Origin: an uncultured delta proteobacterium
Lineage (GTDB): Bacteria; Myxococcota_A; Polyangia; Polyangiales; Polyangiaceae
Assembly (NCBI GenBank): GCA_903894755.1
Contig: CAITRH010000284.1
Span: forward strand, 1-46,256
Direction: 5' to 3'
Length of the DNA stretch: 46,256 bases
Below, piece after piece: positions 22,900-31,944 of the stretch. Positions within the stretch are counted from its first letter, which is position 1, and every line of letters begins with the position of its first letter. Under the pieces are notes generated by a model. The model did not search any database and was not told where the DNA came from. It worked only from the letters and a program-made list of their open reading frames with translations. The position numbers were made by a program, and so were the translations under genes.

Positions 22900-23883
22900 A
22901 TGACACGATACGTAACAAGTGCCGGTTTGGCCGGCTTGGTTTGGCTGATCTCTACGGCGGGATGCGGTCCTGTCAGCGAGCGGTACTACTGCGACGACAT
23001 GGGCTGCTACTTCTGCGATGGCAACGGCTGCGTCAACGTCGCCTCGCCCACTCCGGCGTCGTGCACGGGAAACCGCTCCTGCACCAGCGGGACCGTCTGC
23101 ACGAGCGCTGGATGTCTTCTGATCTGCACCGCAAGCGCGACTTGTCCTCAGGGAACCGTGTGCAAAGCGGAACGATGTGTGGCCCCCAGAGCTCCAGTCC
23201 CTGTTGCCAAAGAGTGTTCCACTTTCCGCGATTGCTCCAAGGACACGACATGCCGCGCCGGTACCTGCGTGCCATGCGGCGGTACCAGCGGTCCGTGCCC
23301 CTGCGACACGGGCGCCGATTGTAGCGCCGATACAGTGTGCGCTGCCGGGTTGTGTACAAGCTCCCGCGATGCCTGCAAGTACACCAGCGAATGCGCGGCA
23401 GGCTCCACCTGCGCCGATGGCCAATGCGTCGTAAGCTGCAGCAGCGCGTGTCCCTCGGGGTTTTCCTGTGTTGCCGGGATTTGCACCACCGTCCCCGTGG
23501 CGACATGTCCAGCCGATGAACCGTGTCCATCCATCGCTCCCAACTGCGTGCTCCGCCAATGCGTGGGCTCCTGCACGCAAGACGCAGATTGCGCAGCAGG
23601 CCAATTCTGCAACCAGGGCGTCTGCCTAAGCGATACACGTCCCAAGCCCAATTGCGTCACGGACCAGTCCTGTCAGGGATCGTCAGGCCCCACCCGCGCC
23701 TGCGTAGCCGGTTATTGCAAGTACCGCTGCGTCTCGAACGGCACTTGTGCCTCCATCGACGCTCGCATCGCCTACTGTGCCATGGACGGTGTCTGTCGTA
23801 GCGCTTCCGAAGCCAACCCCCAATGCACCTGGAGCGGTGACTGCTCCGGCGGCCTCCGTTGTATCGATAACGCCTGCCGTTGA
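22900..23883 (+). CDS. Cysteine-rich secreted lipoprotein
   Basis: A 327-residue protein with a lipoprotein signal peptide (GLVWLISTAGC, Cys22) and almost nothing but short cysteine-rich repeats afterwards. These are units like CTSGTVCTSAGC, CSKDTTCRAGTC, CAAGSTCADGQC and CAAGQFCNQGVC, each with paired C-x(4-6)-C spacing. They resemble the disulfide-bonded modules of myxobacterial Dickkopf-like or EGF-like outer-membrane lipoproteins. GGAGG stands 7 bp before the ATG. Function is unknown; surface exposure and many disulfides are inferred. The gene diverges from the Uma2 gene and ends 43 bp before metG. Confidence 0.85.
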   Translation: MTRYVTSAGLAGLVWLISTAGCGPVSERYYCDDMGCYFCDGNGCVNVASPTPASCTGNRSCTSGTVCTSAGCLLICTASATCPQGTVCKAERCVAPRAPVPVAKECSTFRDCSKDTTCRAGTCVPCGGTSGPCPCDTGADCSADTVCAAGLCTSSRDACKYTSECAAGSTCADGQCVVSCSSACPSGFSCVAGICTTVPVATCPADEPCPSIAPNCVLRQCVGSCTQDADCAAGQFCNQGVCLSDTRPKPNCVTDQSCQGSSGPTRACVAGYCKYRCVSNGTCASIDARIAYCAMDGVCRSASEANPQCTWSGDCSGGLRCIDNACR

Positions 23884-23926
23884 AACGCCCTGAAGGTCCC
23901 GACGGCGTCCGTGGTATGCCTCTCCC

Positions 23927-25876
23927 ATGGCCCGTCGCTTCTACGTCACAACTCCCATTTACTACGTCAACGGTGTCCCGCACCTCGGGACCGCCTACAC
24001 CACCATCGTGGCCGACGCGCTTCGTCGGTACCATCTGCTTTGCGGCGATGACACGCGCATGCTCACCGGCACCGACGAACACGGACTCAAGATCGAGCGT
24101 GAAGCCGTCGCCAAAGGGATCTCACCGCAGGTTTTCGTCGACGACATGAGCGGTCGCTTTCGGGCAGCGTGGCCCGAGCTTTCCATCGAACCCAGCGACT
24201 TCATTCGTACCACCGAGCCTCGTCACACCGCGCTGGTCCAGGAGCTATGGCGACGGGTCGAGGCCAACGGCGATCTTTACCTCGGCGAGTACGAAGATTG
24301 GTACTGCGTAGGCTGTGAGTCGTTCAAAACCGAAAAGGAACTGCTACCAGGAAACCTCTGTCCGCTCCACGCCCGTCCTGTCGAGCGCCTCAAAGAAAAG
24401 ACCTACTTCTTTCGTCTCGCCAAGTACCAAGAGCCGCTACTACGTCACTACGAGGAGCATCCCGAGTTCATTGCGCCCGAGGGACGGCGCAACGAGGTGC
24501 TTTCCTTCGTGCGCGGCGAGCTTCGCGATCTCAGCGTGTCGCGAACAAGCTTCACCTGGGGAATCCCTGCTCCAGGCAATCCGAAACACGTGCTCTACGT
24601 GTGGTTTGACGCGCTCGCCAACTACTGGACCGCCCTTGGAGGCGAGGGGGCACCTCTTGGCTGCTATTGGCCGCCCGAGGGCTACGCTCTGCACCTAGTG
24701 GGGAAAGATATCCTTCGGTTTCACACGGTCTACTGGCCAGCGTTCCTCTTGTCAGCAAAAATCCCGTTGCCAAGCCGGGTGTTTGCCCATGGCTTTCTGA
24801 CCATCGACGGCCAAAAGATGTCCAAGAGCCTGCGCAATGCGGTCGACCCGCTGCGTCTTGCCCGCGAGCTTGGGGCCGACGTGCTCCGCTACCAGCTTCT
24901 TCGCGCCATCGCATTTGGTCAGGACGGCGACTTCGATCACAGCGCACTGTTGGCGCGTTACAACGCCGACCTAGGCAAAAATGTTGGCAATCTGCTCAGT
25001 CGCACGCTGGGACTCTGCGGAAAAGTAACTGGGGGCAAGACTCCGGCGTTTGGAGCACCCACGCAGCTCGAAACGGACTTCATAGAAGAGTACACGCGTC
25101 GAGTTGGAGCATCACGAGCCCACTGGGAGGCACTCGAGCCACATCGAGCGCTCGAAGAGGCGATAGGGCTGTCGTCAGCGGCCAACCAGTACATTGATCG
25201 GGCGGCCCCCTGGGCAGCAGCAAAAGCGGACAGTCCGGAGCGGGTGGGAACCATTTTAGCGACGCTGCTCGAGGCATTGCGGGGGCTGAGCGTGCTGTTG
25301 TGGCCGGCGCTTCCCAACAAGATGGCGCAGATGCGGGTTCAACTGGGAATTACGCCGCTCGCACCGGCGGTCGGGGTCGATCTTTGGCCTATGCGGTTTG
25401 AGCCTCGTGCAGCGGGAGAGGCTCTTGCGGCATCGGGGCCACTTTTCCCAACGTTCGACAAGGACGCGGAGCAGGCGTTGTTGGCAAAGCTTGCGCCTCG
25501 GGTAGACAGTGAGAAACCCAATGTCCCAGTGGTACAAGCCGCTCCTGGAACGGTCTCCTACGAGCAATTTGCAGCGTTAGACCTGCGTGTCGGAGTGGTG
25601 AAAACCTGCGAGCGCGTGGTACGCAAAGACAAGTTACTGAAGCTGACGGTGGACCTAGGCGAACCGGAACCGCGGAGCATCGTGGCGGGGCTTGCTTTGA
25701 CGTTTGCGCCCGAGGATCTACTGGGCAAGCGGGTGCTCGTGGTGGCCAACCTAGCATCCCGAGAATTTGGAAAAGGGCTTGTTTCGCACGGAATGATCTT
25801 GGCGACCGGGCCAAGTGAGGCGCTTCGGTTGGCGAGTGTTCCTGACGACGTGCCGGTGGGGAGTCGGCTGAAATAG
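23927..25876 (+). CDS. metG: Methionyl-tRNA synthetase
   Basis: Charges tRNA-Met with methionine. The 649-residue enzyme has the class I catalytic domain with TPIYYVNGVPHLG (HIGH-type motif), a zinc-knuckle region with CVGCESF and CPLH, the WFDAL segment, and the KMSKS loop intact in GQKMSKSLRN. A helical anticodon-binding domain follows (about 345-500). From about residue 545 there is an appended EMAP/Trbp111-type tRNA-binding OB domain (ALDLRVGVV, then SHGMILATG), which dimerises the enzyme in many bacteria. All parts are intact. The start ATG 23927 gives the usual N-terminus. A 42-bp tandem repeat follows the stop. Confidence 0.97.
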   Translation: MARRFYVTTPIYYVNGVPHLGTAYTTIVADALRRYHLLCGDDTRMLTGTDEHGLKIEREAVAKGISPQVFVDDMSGRFRAAWPELSIEPSDFIRTTEPRHTALVQELWRRVEANGDLYLGEYEDWYCVGCESFKTEKELLPGNLCPLHARPVERLKEKTYFFRLAKYQEPLLRHYEEHPEFIAPEGRRNEVLSFVRGELRDLSVSRTSFTWGIPAPGNPKHVLYVWFDALANYWTALGGEGAPLGCYWPPEGYALHLVGKDILRFHTVYWPAFLLSAKIPLPSRVFAHGFLTIDGQKMSKSLRNAVDPLRLARELGADVLRYQLLRAIAFGQDGDFDHSALLARYNADLGKNVGNLLSRTLGLCGKVTGGKTPAFGAPTQLETDFIEEYTRRVGASRAHWEALEPHRALEEAIGLSSAANQYIDRAAPWAAAKADSPERVGTILATLLEALRGLSVLLWPALPNKMAQMRVQLGITPLAPAVGVDLWPMRFEPRAAGEALAASGPLFPTFDKDAEQALLAKLAPRVDSEKPNVPVVQAAPGTVSYEQFAALDLRVGVVKTCERVVRKDKLLKLTVDLGEPEPRSIVAGLALTFAPEDLLGKRVLVVANLASREFGKGLVSHGMILATGPSEALRLASVPDDVPVGSRLK

Positions 25877-25893
25877 CGTCTGGGTTTCTTCCG

Positions 25894-26061
25894 GTTTGGG
25901 TCGTTCGAGCGGTCTCGGTCGTCCCCCGGCGACCCGTTTGGGTCGATCGAGGGGTCTCGGTCGGCGTCTGGCGACCCGTTTGGGTCGATCGAGGGGTCTC
26001 GGTCGGCGTCTGGCGACCCGTTTGGGTCGTTTGAGGGGTCTCGATCGGCTTGTAGCGACCC
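25894..26061. repeat. Four tandem 42-bp units after metG
   Basis: Units start at 25894, 25936, 25978 and 26020. Each opens with GTTTGGGTCG and ends with CGACCC, so unit ends can pair with unit starts to form nested stems. Units 2 and 3 are identical, while 1 and 4 diverge, the pattern expected of expansion from the middle. The length is 14 codons and the minus strand reads an open Thr/Pro-rich 14-residue repeat, but no family supports translation. Confidence 0.85.
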
Positions 26062-26156
26062 AAACTAGTTTTATGACCTAGGCGGCGACGAATGGACGTG
26101 GTCTAGTGAAGCGCCTGGTGGCGCAGGGGCGCGCTGAAAAAAGAAGGTAGGGCGAG

Positions 26157-27056
26157 ATGGCATCGACGAAGGAACAGCAAACGGAGAACGCGACACAGCC
26201 CGGCATGGCGGTTTCCGAGGCAAAGACAGCATTTGAAATGCTCGAAGGGAGACTTTCGGCGCTTGGACGTGACGAACTATTACCGGTGCGCGTCGACATT
26301 CAGCTGGTGGCGGCGGTGGCTCACTCGCTTGCGCATCGGGATTCGGCGAAAGTGCGCCGTGAGCGCCTCGAGCGCCTTGCAGCGGCGGGGATGTTCGATA
26401 TGAAGCATCTCGACGATCTTTTGCTGTTGGCGCTCGCGGCGTGGCATGCGCGACGGCAGCAGCTTCAGCAAGAGGCGTTAGCATCCCAGGCGGCCGTTAC
26501 CGAGTTGGTGGTCAAGGGGGCGCAGCAGCTTCGGGCGCGGATGCTCCGGGTGCTGGAGCACTGTTTTGCCGACGATCCCAAGGTGGGGCCCGAGCTTGTG
26601 GCTATTCGTGCCGGAACCGGCTACCAGGATCTCGCCAACGACCTGCTCGCAGTTGCCGACCTGTATGACGACCCGGCGATTTATGCGGTGGTGCAGCGCG
26701 ATCCGGTGCACTATCGGGCCAGCGATCCCGCAGCTGCGCGTGATGCCGCAGCAGCGATCTTCACAGGAATTGGCCAGACGAGCGAAGGGGAAGCAGCGCG
26801 TTGGACCGAGCTTACCCAGCGAGCATGGACCCTCCTTTCACGCAGTTACGACGAGCTTCGGGCGGCTGGGCGTTTCGCGTTTCGTCACGACGAAGATGTG
26901 GAGATGACCTATCCGTCGCTCATTTCCGTTGTGCGCGCGGCACCTACGCGAGCCGCTGCTGCACCCGCCGTCGCGCCACATGTCCCACCCGCCGCTGCTC
27001 CAGCCACCGCTGCTCCAGTCGCCGCTGCACCGCATGGTTCGCCCGCAACGCCGTAG
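26157..27056 (+). CDS. Hypothetical protein with helical core and Ala/Pro tail
   Basis: A 299-residue protein that I do not recognise. It starts at ATG 26157 with a GGTAGGG site before it. Residues 20-260 are predicted largely helical from their pattern, with segments such as VRVDIQLVAAVAHSLA, MKHLDDLLLLALAAW and AIYAVVQRDPVHYRASD. The last 45 residues are a low-complexity Ala/Pro/Val tail built from AAPA/APVAAAP-like words. There is no signal peptide or membrane segment. Codon bias and length make it a credible gene. It stands alone between the 42-bp repeat and the ICL/PEP-mutase operon. Tails of this kind occur on envelope-, DNA- and complex-associated proteins alike, so no role is proposed. 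Confidence 0.75.
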   Translation: MASTKEQQTENATQPGMAVSEAKTAFEMLEGRLSALGRDELLPVRVDIQLVAAVAHSLAHRDSAKVRRERLERLAAAGMFDMKHLDDLLLLALAAWHARRQQLQQEALASQAAVTELVVKGAQQLRARMLRVLEHCFADDPKVGPELVAIRAGTGYQDLANDLLAVADLYDDPAIYAVVQRDPVHYRASDPAAARDAAAAIFTGIGQTSEGEAARWTELTQRAWTLLSRSYDELRAAGRFAFRHDEDVEMTYPSLISVVRAAPTRAAAAPAVAPHVPPAAAPATAAPVAAAPHGSPATP

Positions 27057-27223
27057 GATGCCGTGACCGTTCGAACCTCGTGAAATGCTACGTAAAAGCT
27101 GGAAGACCTCCATTGTGGTCCGGCACCGTTGCGGTTACCGCTTGCCCCAAGCGCGGGAAAAGGAGACACTCAGCTCACGTTGCGAGGATATCATGATAAA
27201 GGCAATTTGCGCTGGAGGGAGTC

Positions 27224-28075
27224 ATGTCTGAGCGTTTGTACGGCAGTGCGGCGGGGATTGCGTTCCGCAAGAGGGTGGCCACGGGCAAGATTGTGCAGTT
27301 CGTCGGTGTTTACGACGTATTCTCGGCTTTGGTGGCTGCACAGCGATTTGACAGCGTGTTTCTGAGCGGGTTCGGCTTTGCCGCCAGCCAGTACGGCTTG
27401 CCGGACATTGGGTATGCGAACTGGCATGACACCCAGGACTACGCGACGCGAGTCAGGACGGTGCTGCCAGAAACGCACATTTTGGTGGACATCGACGACG
27501 GCTACGGCGAAGAGCCCATTGTCGCGAACACGGTGAAAAACCTGGAGGCGTGCGGAGTCTCCGCGGTGCAATTCGAGGATCAGAAGCGACCTCGCAGGTG
27601 CGGTCATTTTCAGGGCAAGCAGATCCTCAGTGCCGACCAGTACCTGCTCAAACTCAAGGCGGCGTTGGGAGTGCGCGCAAGTCTGTTCGTCATCGCCAGG
27701 ACCGATGCAACGGACATCAAGGACGGCATCCGGCGCGCGGTACGCTACGCGGAGGCTGGGGCGGACGGTGTCATGGTCGAAGCCATTCACTCCTTGGACA
27801 GTGTCGCGGAGCTCGTGAAGGCGGTCGGCAAGCCGGTCATGGTGAACCAACTGCACGGGGGCAAGTCGCCCAACTGGACGGTGCAGCAGCTCGAGGACGC
27901 GGGCGTGTCCATTGTGATGTACAGCACACCGTGCCTCTTTGCAGCGCAATACGGTATGGAGCGATACTTGGATAGCCTCGAAAAGGACCGCGTGCTCAGC
28001 GACCGGGAGACCGTGACCATGGACGACTGCACAGAGATCCTTTTCCAGCCCTTGACCCACGTCAACACGAACTGA
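27224..28075 (+). CDS. Isocitrate lyase/PEP-mutase superfamily enzyme
   Basis: A 283-residue TIM-barrel enzyme of the isocitrate lyase/phosphoenolpyruvate mutase superfamily, acting on C-C or C-P bonds of small 2-oxo or 2-hydroxy acids. It has the metal-binding DIDDGYG (89-95), FEDQKRPRRCGH (117-128) with the lyase-type Cys126, and IARTDA. The RRCGH loop fits C-C lyases (2-methylisocitrate, dimethylmalate or oxaloacetate-cleaving enzymes). True PEP mutases have EDKxxPKxNS instead, so phosphonate synthesis is unlikely. GGAGGG precedes ATG 27224. It is the first gene of a tight operon with two adenylating enzymes, a GNAT and an MFS exporter. Confidence 0.88.
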   Translation: MSERLYGSAAGIAFRKRVATGKIVQFVGVYDVFSALVAAQRFDSVFLSGFGFAASQYGLPDIGYANWHDTQDYATRVRTVLPETHILVDIDDGYGEEPIVANTVKNLEACGVSAVQFEDQKRPRRCGHFQGKQILSADQYLLKLKAALGVRASLFVIARTDATDIKDGIRRAVRYAEAGADGVMVEAIHSLDSVAELVKAVGKPVMVNQLHGGKSPNWTVQQLEDAGVSIVMYSTPCLFAAQYGMERYLDSLEKDRVLSDRETVTMDDCTEILFQPLTHVNTN

Positions 28076-28092
28076 CGGTACCGGAGGCGAAC

Positions 28093-29376
28093 TTGAACCA
28101 GAGCGATATCGCAGGGAAGCTGGAACATGTCCTGCGCCATGCCCGCCAAAACTCACCGTTCTACAGGCAAAGTTATGCCCATTTGGCCGAGGACGAGACG
28201 CGCTTGGAGCGGTTCCCGATCCTCGATCACACGGCCTTCTGGAATGCCAATGGGCTCGAGAACAACACAGTGTTGACAGGGCCGCTCCTGGAAGGCGTGG
28301 TGTTCAAGAGCGGCGGGACCACGGGAAATCCAAAGTTCTCGCCGTACACGCGGGAAGAGTGGCGCCTGAAGACCCACTACATGGGAATGGGGTTCGCCAA
28401 GGCTGGAGTGATCCCAGGCGATCGTGTGGCCAATCTTTTCAGGGGGGGCGATCTGTATGCCTCCTTGCTGTCCATGGGGACCGCCATGCTGGCGTGTTCC
28501 TGTCCCGTTGTGACCTATCCCATAGGGGACTTCATAGGCATCGAAGCGATCGTTGCCGCCATCGAGGTGCATCATCTCACGGTGCTGGCAGGGATTCCGT
28601 CGAGTCTGTTGAAGGTTGCGGAATACGTTGCACGAACCGGCAAGGCGGGGACATTGGCGGTGCGGTCGGTGTTGTTTGCGGGCGAGAGCCTCTACCCGGA
28701 TCAGCAGCTGTTGCTCGCCGACGTTTTCCAGGGGGCTGCGATCCGGACCCTTGGTTATGCGAGCGTGGACGGTGGTGCTATCGGCTATGCGGATGACGCA
28801 TGCGGTCCCAACGAGTTCAAACCGTTCGAGGAGCACATGGTGGTCGAGATCGTGAGCGACGAGGACCATCGGCCCGTGAGCGAAGTTGGGGTCCCCGGCA
28901 GGATCCTCCTGACCAACCTCGATCGTTGGTTGATGCCCATTGTCCGCTATCCCGCCGGCGACCGGGCCGAATGGGTGACCGTGGGCACGGAGCGTCGGTT
29001 CCGCCTGTTGGGCAGATCCGATGAGGGCGCCCGTGTGGGACTTGTTACACTGTACATCGAGGATCTCAGGAAGGTCCTAGCGCCGTTTTGGCAGGAGCTG
29101 CGCCTGATCGATTTCCAACTGCACCTTCGTCACATGGAACGCAAAGACCAGCTTACCCTTCGGCTGTCGTCGCTGACGTCCGAGAGCACTCGGAAGCCGT
29201 TCGAAGAAAGGATACGTGCACAGTTGTTTGTCGCGCGTCCAGAGTTGAAGCATGCCGTCGATGCTGGCGCTGTCCACCCCGTTGCCTTCGAATGGGTTGG
29301 CTCGGACGGCTTAGAGGTTGTGGAACGGACGGGGAAGTTGCGACGGGTGGTGGATGAACGGCGTCTCGGGGCCTAA
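28093..29376 (+). CDS. PaaK-like adenylate-forming enzyme
   Basis: A 427-residue member of the ANL adenylating superfamily nearest to phenylacetate-CoA ligase. It activates a carboxylic acid with ATP, then passes it to CoA or another thiol or amine. The N-terminus (HVLRHARQNSPFYRQSY) is typical of PaaK. The ATP-binding loop is KSGGTTGNPKFSPYT at 72-86, and the later AMP-binding region is around YPAGDRAEW. TTG 28093 is the likely start, since CCGGAGG stands just before it. Seventeen bp follow the ICL-like gene and 19 precede the next ligase. In the family, PaaK-like proteins also serve in antibiotic and quinoline biosynthesis; the substrate here is unknown. Confidence 0.85.
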   Translation: MNQSDIAGKLEHVLRHARQNSPFYRQSYAHLAEDETRLERFPILDHTAFWNANGLENNTVLTGPLLEGVVFKSGGTTGNPKFSPYTREEWRLKTHYMGMGFAKAGVIPGDRVANLFRGGDLYASLLSMGTAMLACSCPVVTYPIGDFIGIEAIVAAIEVHHLTVLAGIPSSLLKVAEYVARTGKAGTLAVRSVLFAGESLYPDQQLLLADVFQGAAIRTLGYASVDGGAIGYADDACGPNEFKPFEEHMVVEIVSDEDHRPVSEVGVPGRILLTNLDRWLMPIVRYPAGDRAEWVTVGTERRFRLLGRSDEGARVGLVTLYIEDLRKVLAPFWQELRLIDFQLHLRHMERKDQLTLRLSSLTSESTRKPFEERIRAQLFVARPELKHAVDAGAVHPVAFEWVGSDGLEVVERTGKLRRVVDERRLGA

Positions 29377-29395
29377 GGGGAGTGAGTGAAAAGCG

Positions 29396-30934
29396 ATGAA
29401 TCAAACCTTGCAATTGCCGCGTTCCTTCGCAGAGGGACTGGAGCGGCTGCGCGATCGTGGTACACAGCCGGCCCTAGTGGTTCCGGACGGCGGACCGGTT
29501 TTCACGCGTCTTGGGCTACTGGAAGCCGTAGAAAGACTGGCATGCAGCCTTCGAGGGGCGCTCGGAGCCTTTGCAGCCGACAGTCCGGTGGCACTGGCCT
29601 TACCGAACGGCGTCGAGTTTCTCGTTTGTTTTCTTGCCTTGGCACGGCTAGGGCGCGCGGTCATGCCGCTCAACCCGGTGTCGACCCGCGATCTGGCCCT
29701 GGGTCAATTGCTGGACGGCGAGGCGTGCGGGCTGCTGGCGCTTGCGGAGGACAGCGAGGCGTCGGTCCAGGCGGCCAGGCAGGCGGCCAGGCAGCTTGGT
29801 CTGTCGGTCTGGGAGGTACGTGCCACTTTGACCGATGTGGAGCTGGTGGGGCAGGATGCAACGGGAGCCTTGCCAGCGGCAGTGGGCTCGGACAACGTAG
29901 CGCTTCTGCTGCAGACTAGCGGGACTACGGGAAAGGCCAAGTGGGTGCCCCTGACGCAGGGGAACATCATGGCATCCGTCGAGACCATCGTGAGTGGGTA
30001 TGATCTGGGACCGAGCGATGTCAGTCTGCTGGTGATGCCTTTGTTCCATGTGCACGGACTGATCGGTGTGGCGTTTTCCACGCTGTTTAGTGGAGGCGTG
30101 CTGGTGACGCCGCGGAGATTCTCCGCCGGCAGCTTTTGGGAGTGGGTTTCCAAGCATCGTCCCAGTTGGTACTCGGCGGTGCCGACCATCCATCAGATCC
30201 TGCTGGAGCGCTCGGAGATCGGGTCCTTGCCACGTCAGCAGTTTCGTTTCGTGCGATCCTGCAGTTCGCCGCTGTTGCCCGGGACCCTTGCCGCGATGGA
30301 GTCACGGATGGATGTTCCAGTGCTCCAGGCGTACGGGATGACCGAGGCGGCCCATCAGATTGCCAGTCAGGCGTTGTCCCCTGCGCCGCGCACGCCCGGC
30401 TCCGTAGGGCATGCAACTGGTGTGGAGCTGGCCATCTTCGATGCGGACGGTCGCTGCTTGCCATCTGGAGAAGCCGGGGAGGTGGTTCTTCGTGGGGAGA
30501 AGGTCATGGGAGGCTACCGCAACAATCCCGCGGCCAACGCAACTGCCTTCGTACGCGGGTGGTTCCGGACAGGCGACATTGGACGATTGGAGGCAGATGG
30601 CTGCCTGACGCTAGTGGGTCGTATCAAGGAGATGATCAACCGGGCGGGGGAGAAGATCGCACCGTCGCAGGTGGATACGGTTCTACTGGACGCACCGGGG
30701 GTACGTCAGGCCGTGACGTTCGGTGTGCCGGATGCAACTTATGGCGAGGTTGTCCATGCAGCGGTGGTTTGCGGCGACGGGGGTTCGGCGGAAGGCGTAC
30801 TGCGCTTTTGCAGGGAGAAGTTGCCGGCGTTCATGGTTCCGATCCGTCTGCACGTAGTTGAGACCATCCCTACGGGGGCGACCGGGAAGATCTCGAGGGG
30901 GCAGATGCCGCGGCTGCTGGGGCTGATTCCATAG
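29396..30934 (+). CDS. Acyl-CoA synthetase (AMP-forming), oxalate-CoA ligase-like
   Basis: A 512-residue ANL-superfamily ligase with all core motifs: TSGTTGKAK (about 174), FHVHGLIG, AYGMTEAAH (about 311), GWFRTGDIG, the hinge GRIKEMINRAGEKI and the C-terminal Lys in TGATGKISR. The stretch FRFVRSCSSPLLP and the wording after MTEAAHQIAS closely recall the AAE3/Pcs60 oxalyl-CoA synthetase branch. Oxalate would fit an upstream enzyme able to cleave oxaloacetate, but this is only a suggestion. It follows the PaaK-like gene by 19 bp and precedes the GNAT gene by 14 bp. Start ATG 29396 with a GGGGAG further upstream than ideal. Confidence 0.88.
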   Translation: MNQTLQLPRSFAEGLERLRDRGTQPALVVPDGGPVFTRLGLLEAVERLACSLRGALGAFAADSPVALALPNGVEFLVCFLALARLGRAVMPLNPVSTRDLALGQLLDGEACGLLALAEDSEASVQAARQAARQLGLSVWEVRATLTDVELVGQDATGALPAAVGSDNVALLLQTSGTTGKAKWVPLTQGNIMASVETIVSGYDLGPSDVSLLVMPLFHVHGLIGVAFSTLFSGGVLVTPRRFSAGSFWEWVSKHRPSWYSAVPTIHQILLERSEIGSLPRQQFRFVRSCSSPLLPGTLAAMESRMDVPVLQAYGMTEAAHQIASQALSPAPRTPGSVGHATGVELAIFDADGRCLPSGEAGEVVLRGEKVMGGYRNNPAANATAFVRGWFRTGDIGRLEADGCLTLVGRIKEMINRAGEKIAPSQVDTVLLDAPGVRQAVTFGVPDATYGEVVHAAVVCGDGGSAEGVLRFCREKLPAFMVPIRLHVVETIPTGATGKISRGQMPRLLGLIP

Positions 30935-30948
30935 AGGTTGGAGGCCAC

Positions 30949-31935
30949 ATGGGGACATATCAAGTGAGGCGATTCGAGCCTGACGACGCGCCACGGATCG
31001 CGGAGTTGGTAAGGAAAGTTTGGGGGACCGACTATTTCCACCGGGAGCTCTATGACGCCGAGGAGCTGCTCCGATTGCATGCGGAAGGGCGCCATGTCTC
31101 CGTGGTGGCAGCCGACGAGGCGGGGAACCTTGTGGCACACGACGCGTTGTCACGCCCTGAGTTGGGGAGTGTAGGGGAAACCTGCATGGCCATGGTACGA
31201 GCGGATCATCGAGGCCAGGGGCTCATGACACAAACGCGGCGGTACATCATCGAGATCGCGCGGGAGTTGGGGTTAGAGGGGGTATATGGGCAGCCGGTGG
31301 TGACGCATACGGCGAGCCAGAAGGTCTACATGGGATTGGGCTTCGTGTGTGTGGGGATAGGTTTGGGTTTGCGGCCGTCCACATTGCACAGCGATCAGGA
31401 AGAACCCATGAAGGGGCGGGGCACGTTGCTTCTGTATTATTTGCCACTGAAAGCGGACTGGGCGCGCCCTGTGTTTGCCCCGACCCGACACCGGGAGATG
31501 CTCGGTCGATTGTACGAGGCCCTGAAGTTACGGGCGGAATTCAAGACCTCGGCGGCGAACGACCCAGGGGTCGAACCAGCGTTTACTGTCAAGCACGGTA
31601 GCATTGTTCTCGCATTCGGCGAGCGTTCTGGACGTGCGGAGACACAGGTGGAAGGCTGGGCCGGGCTGGAGGAATATACCCGGACGCAAAGGCAGGAGGT
31701 ACTGCTCATGGAGTTGCCACTGGACGACGCGCGAACACCGGCGTGGTACGAGTCGGCCGAACGGTTTGGTTTCTCGTGGAGCGGGCTGATTCCAGGACTG
31801 CTTGGCGGCCGGGACGCATTGCGTTTGGTCAGATTGGATGTACCGGTGGTTGATGGCGCGGGTGTCCATATAGCCGATCCTGAGGCGCGTGCAATGTTCG
31901 AATACGTGAGGGGACACCGCATGGCGGTCGGGTAA
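30949..31935 (+). CDS. GNAT N-acetyltransferase with a C-terminal domain of unknown type
   Basis: A 328-residue protein. Residues 1-150 form a GNAT acyltransferase domain: it opens YQVRRFEPDDAPRIAELV, has the acyl-CoA pyrophosphate loop in RADHRGQG (about 84-91), and ends in the usual MGLGF strand (about 130). The remaining 180 residues (from LRPSTLHSD onward) look like a second alpha/beta domain that I cannot assign; it may be a partner or substrate-binding domain. GGAGG lies 5 bp before ATG 30949. In the operon it would add an acyl group from a CoA or carrier thioester to an amine, fitting the two upstream ligases (inference). Confidence 0.85.
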   Translation: MGTYQVRRFEPDDAPRIAELVRKVWGTDYFHRELYDAEELLRLHAEGRHVSVVAADEAGNLVAHDALSRPELGSVGETCMAMVRADHRGQGLMTQTRRYIIEIARELGLEGVYGQPVVTHTASQKVYMGLGFVCVGIGLGLRPSTLHSDQEEPMKGRGTLLLYYLPLKADWARPVFAPTRHREMLGRLYEALKLRAEFKTSAANDPGVEPAFTVKHGSIVLAFGERSGRAETQVEGWAGLEEYTRTQRQEVLLMELPLDDARTPAWYESAERFGFSWSGLIPGLLGGRDALRLVRLDVPVVDGAGVHIADPEARAMFEYVRGHRMAVG

Positions 31936-31944
31936 GGGGCTCTC

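Noticed and set aside
25389-26063. Minus-strand gene with 14-residue Thr/Pro repeats
   Set aside because: Its repeats only mirror the 42-bp DNA repeat, and the rest lies antisense to metG.
27224-28075. Phosphonate biosynthesis (PEP mutase)
   Set aside because: The EDQ...RRCGH loop is of the lyase type; PEP mutase has EDKxxPKxNS, and no phosphonopyruvate decarboxylase is near.
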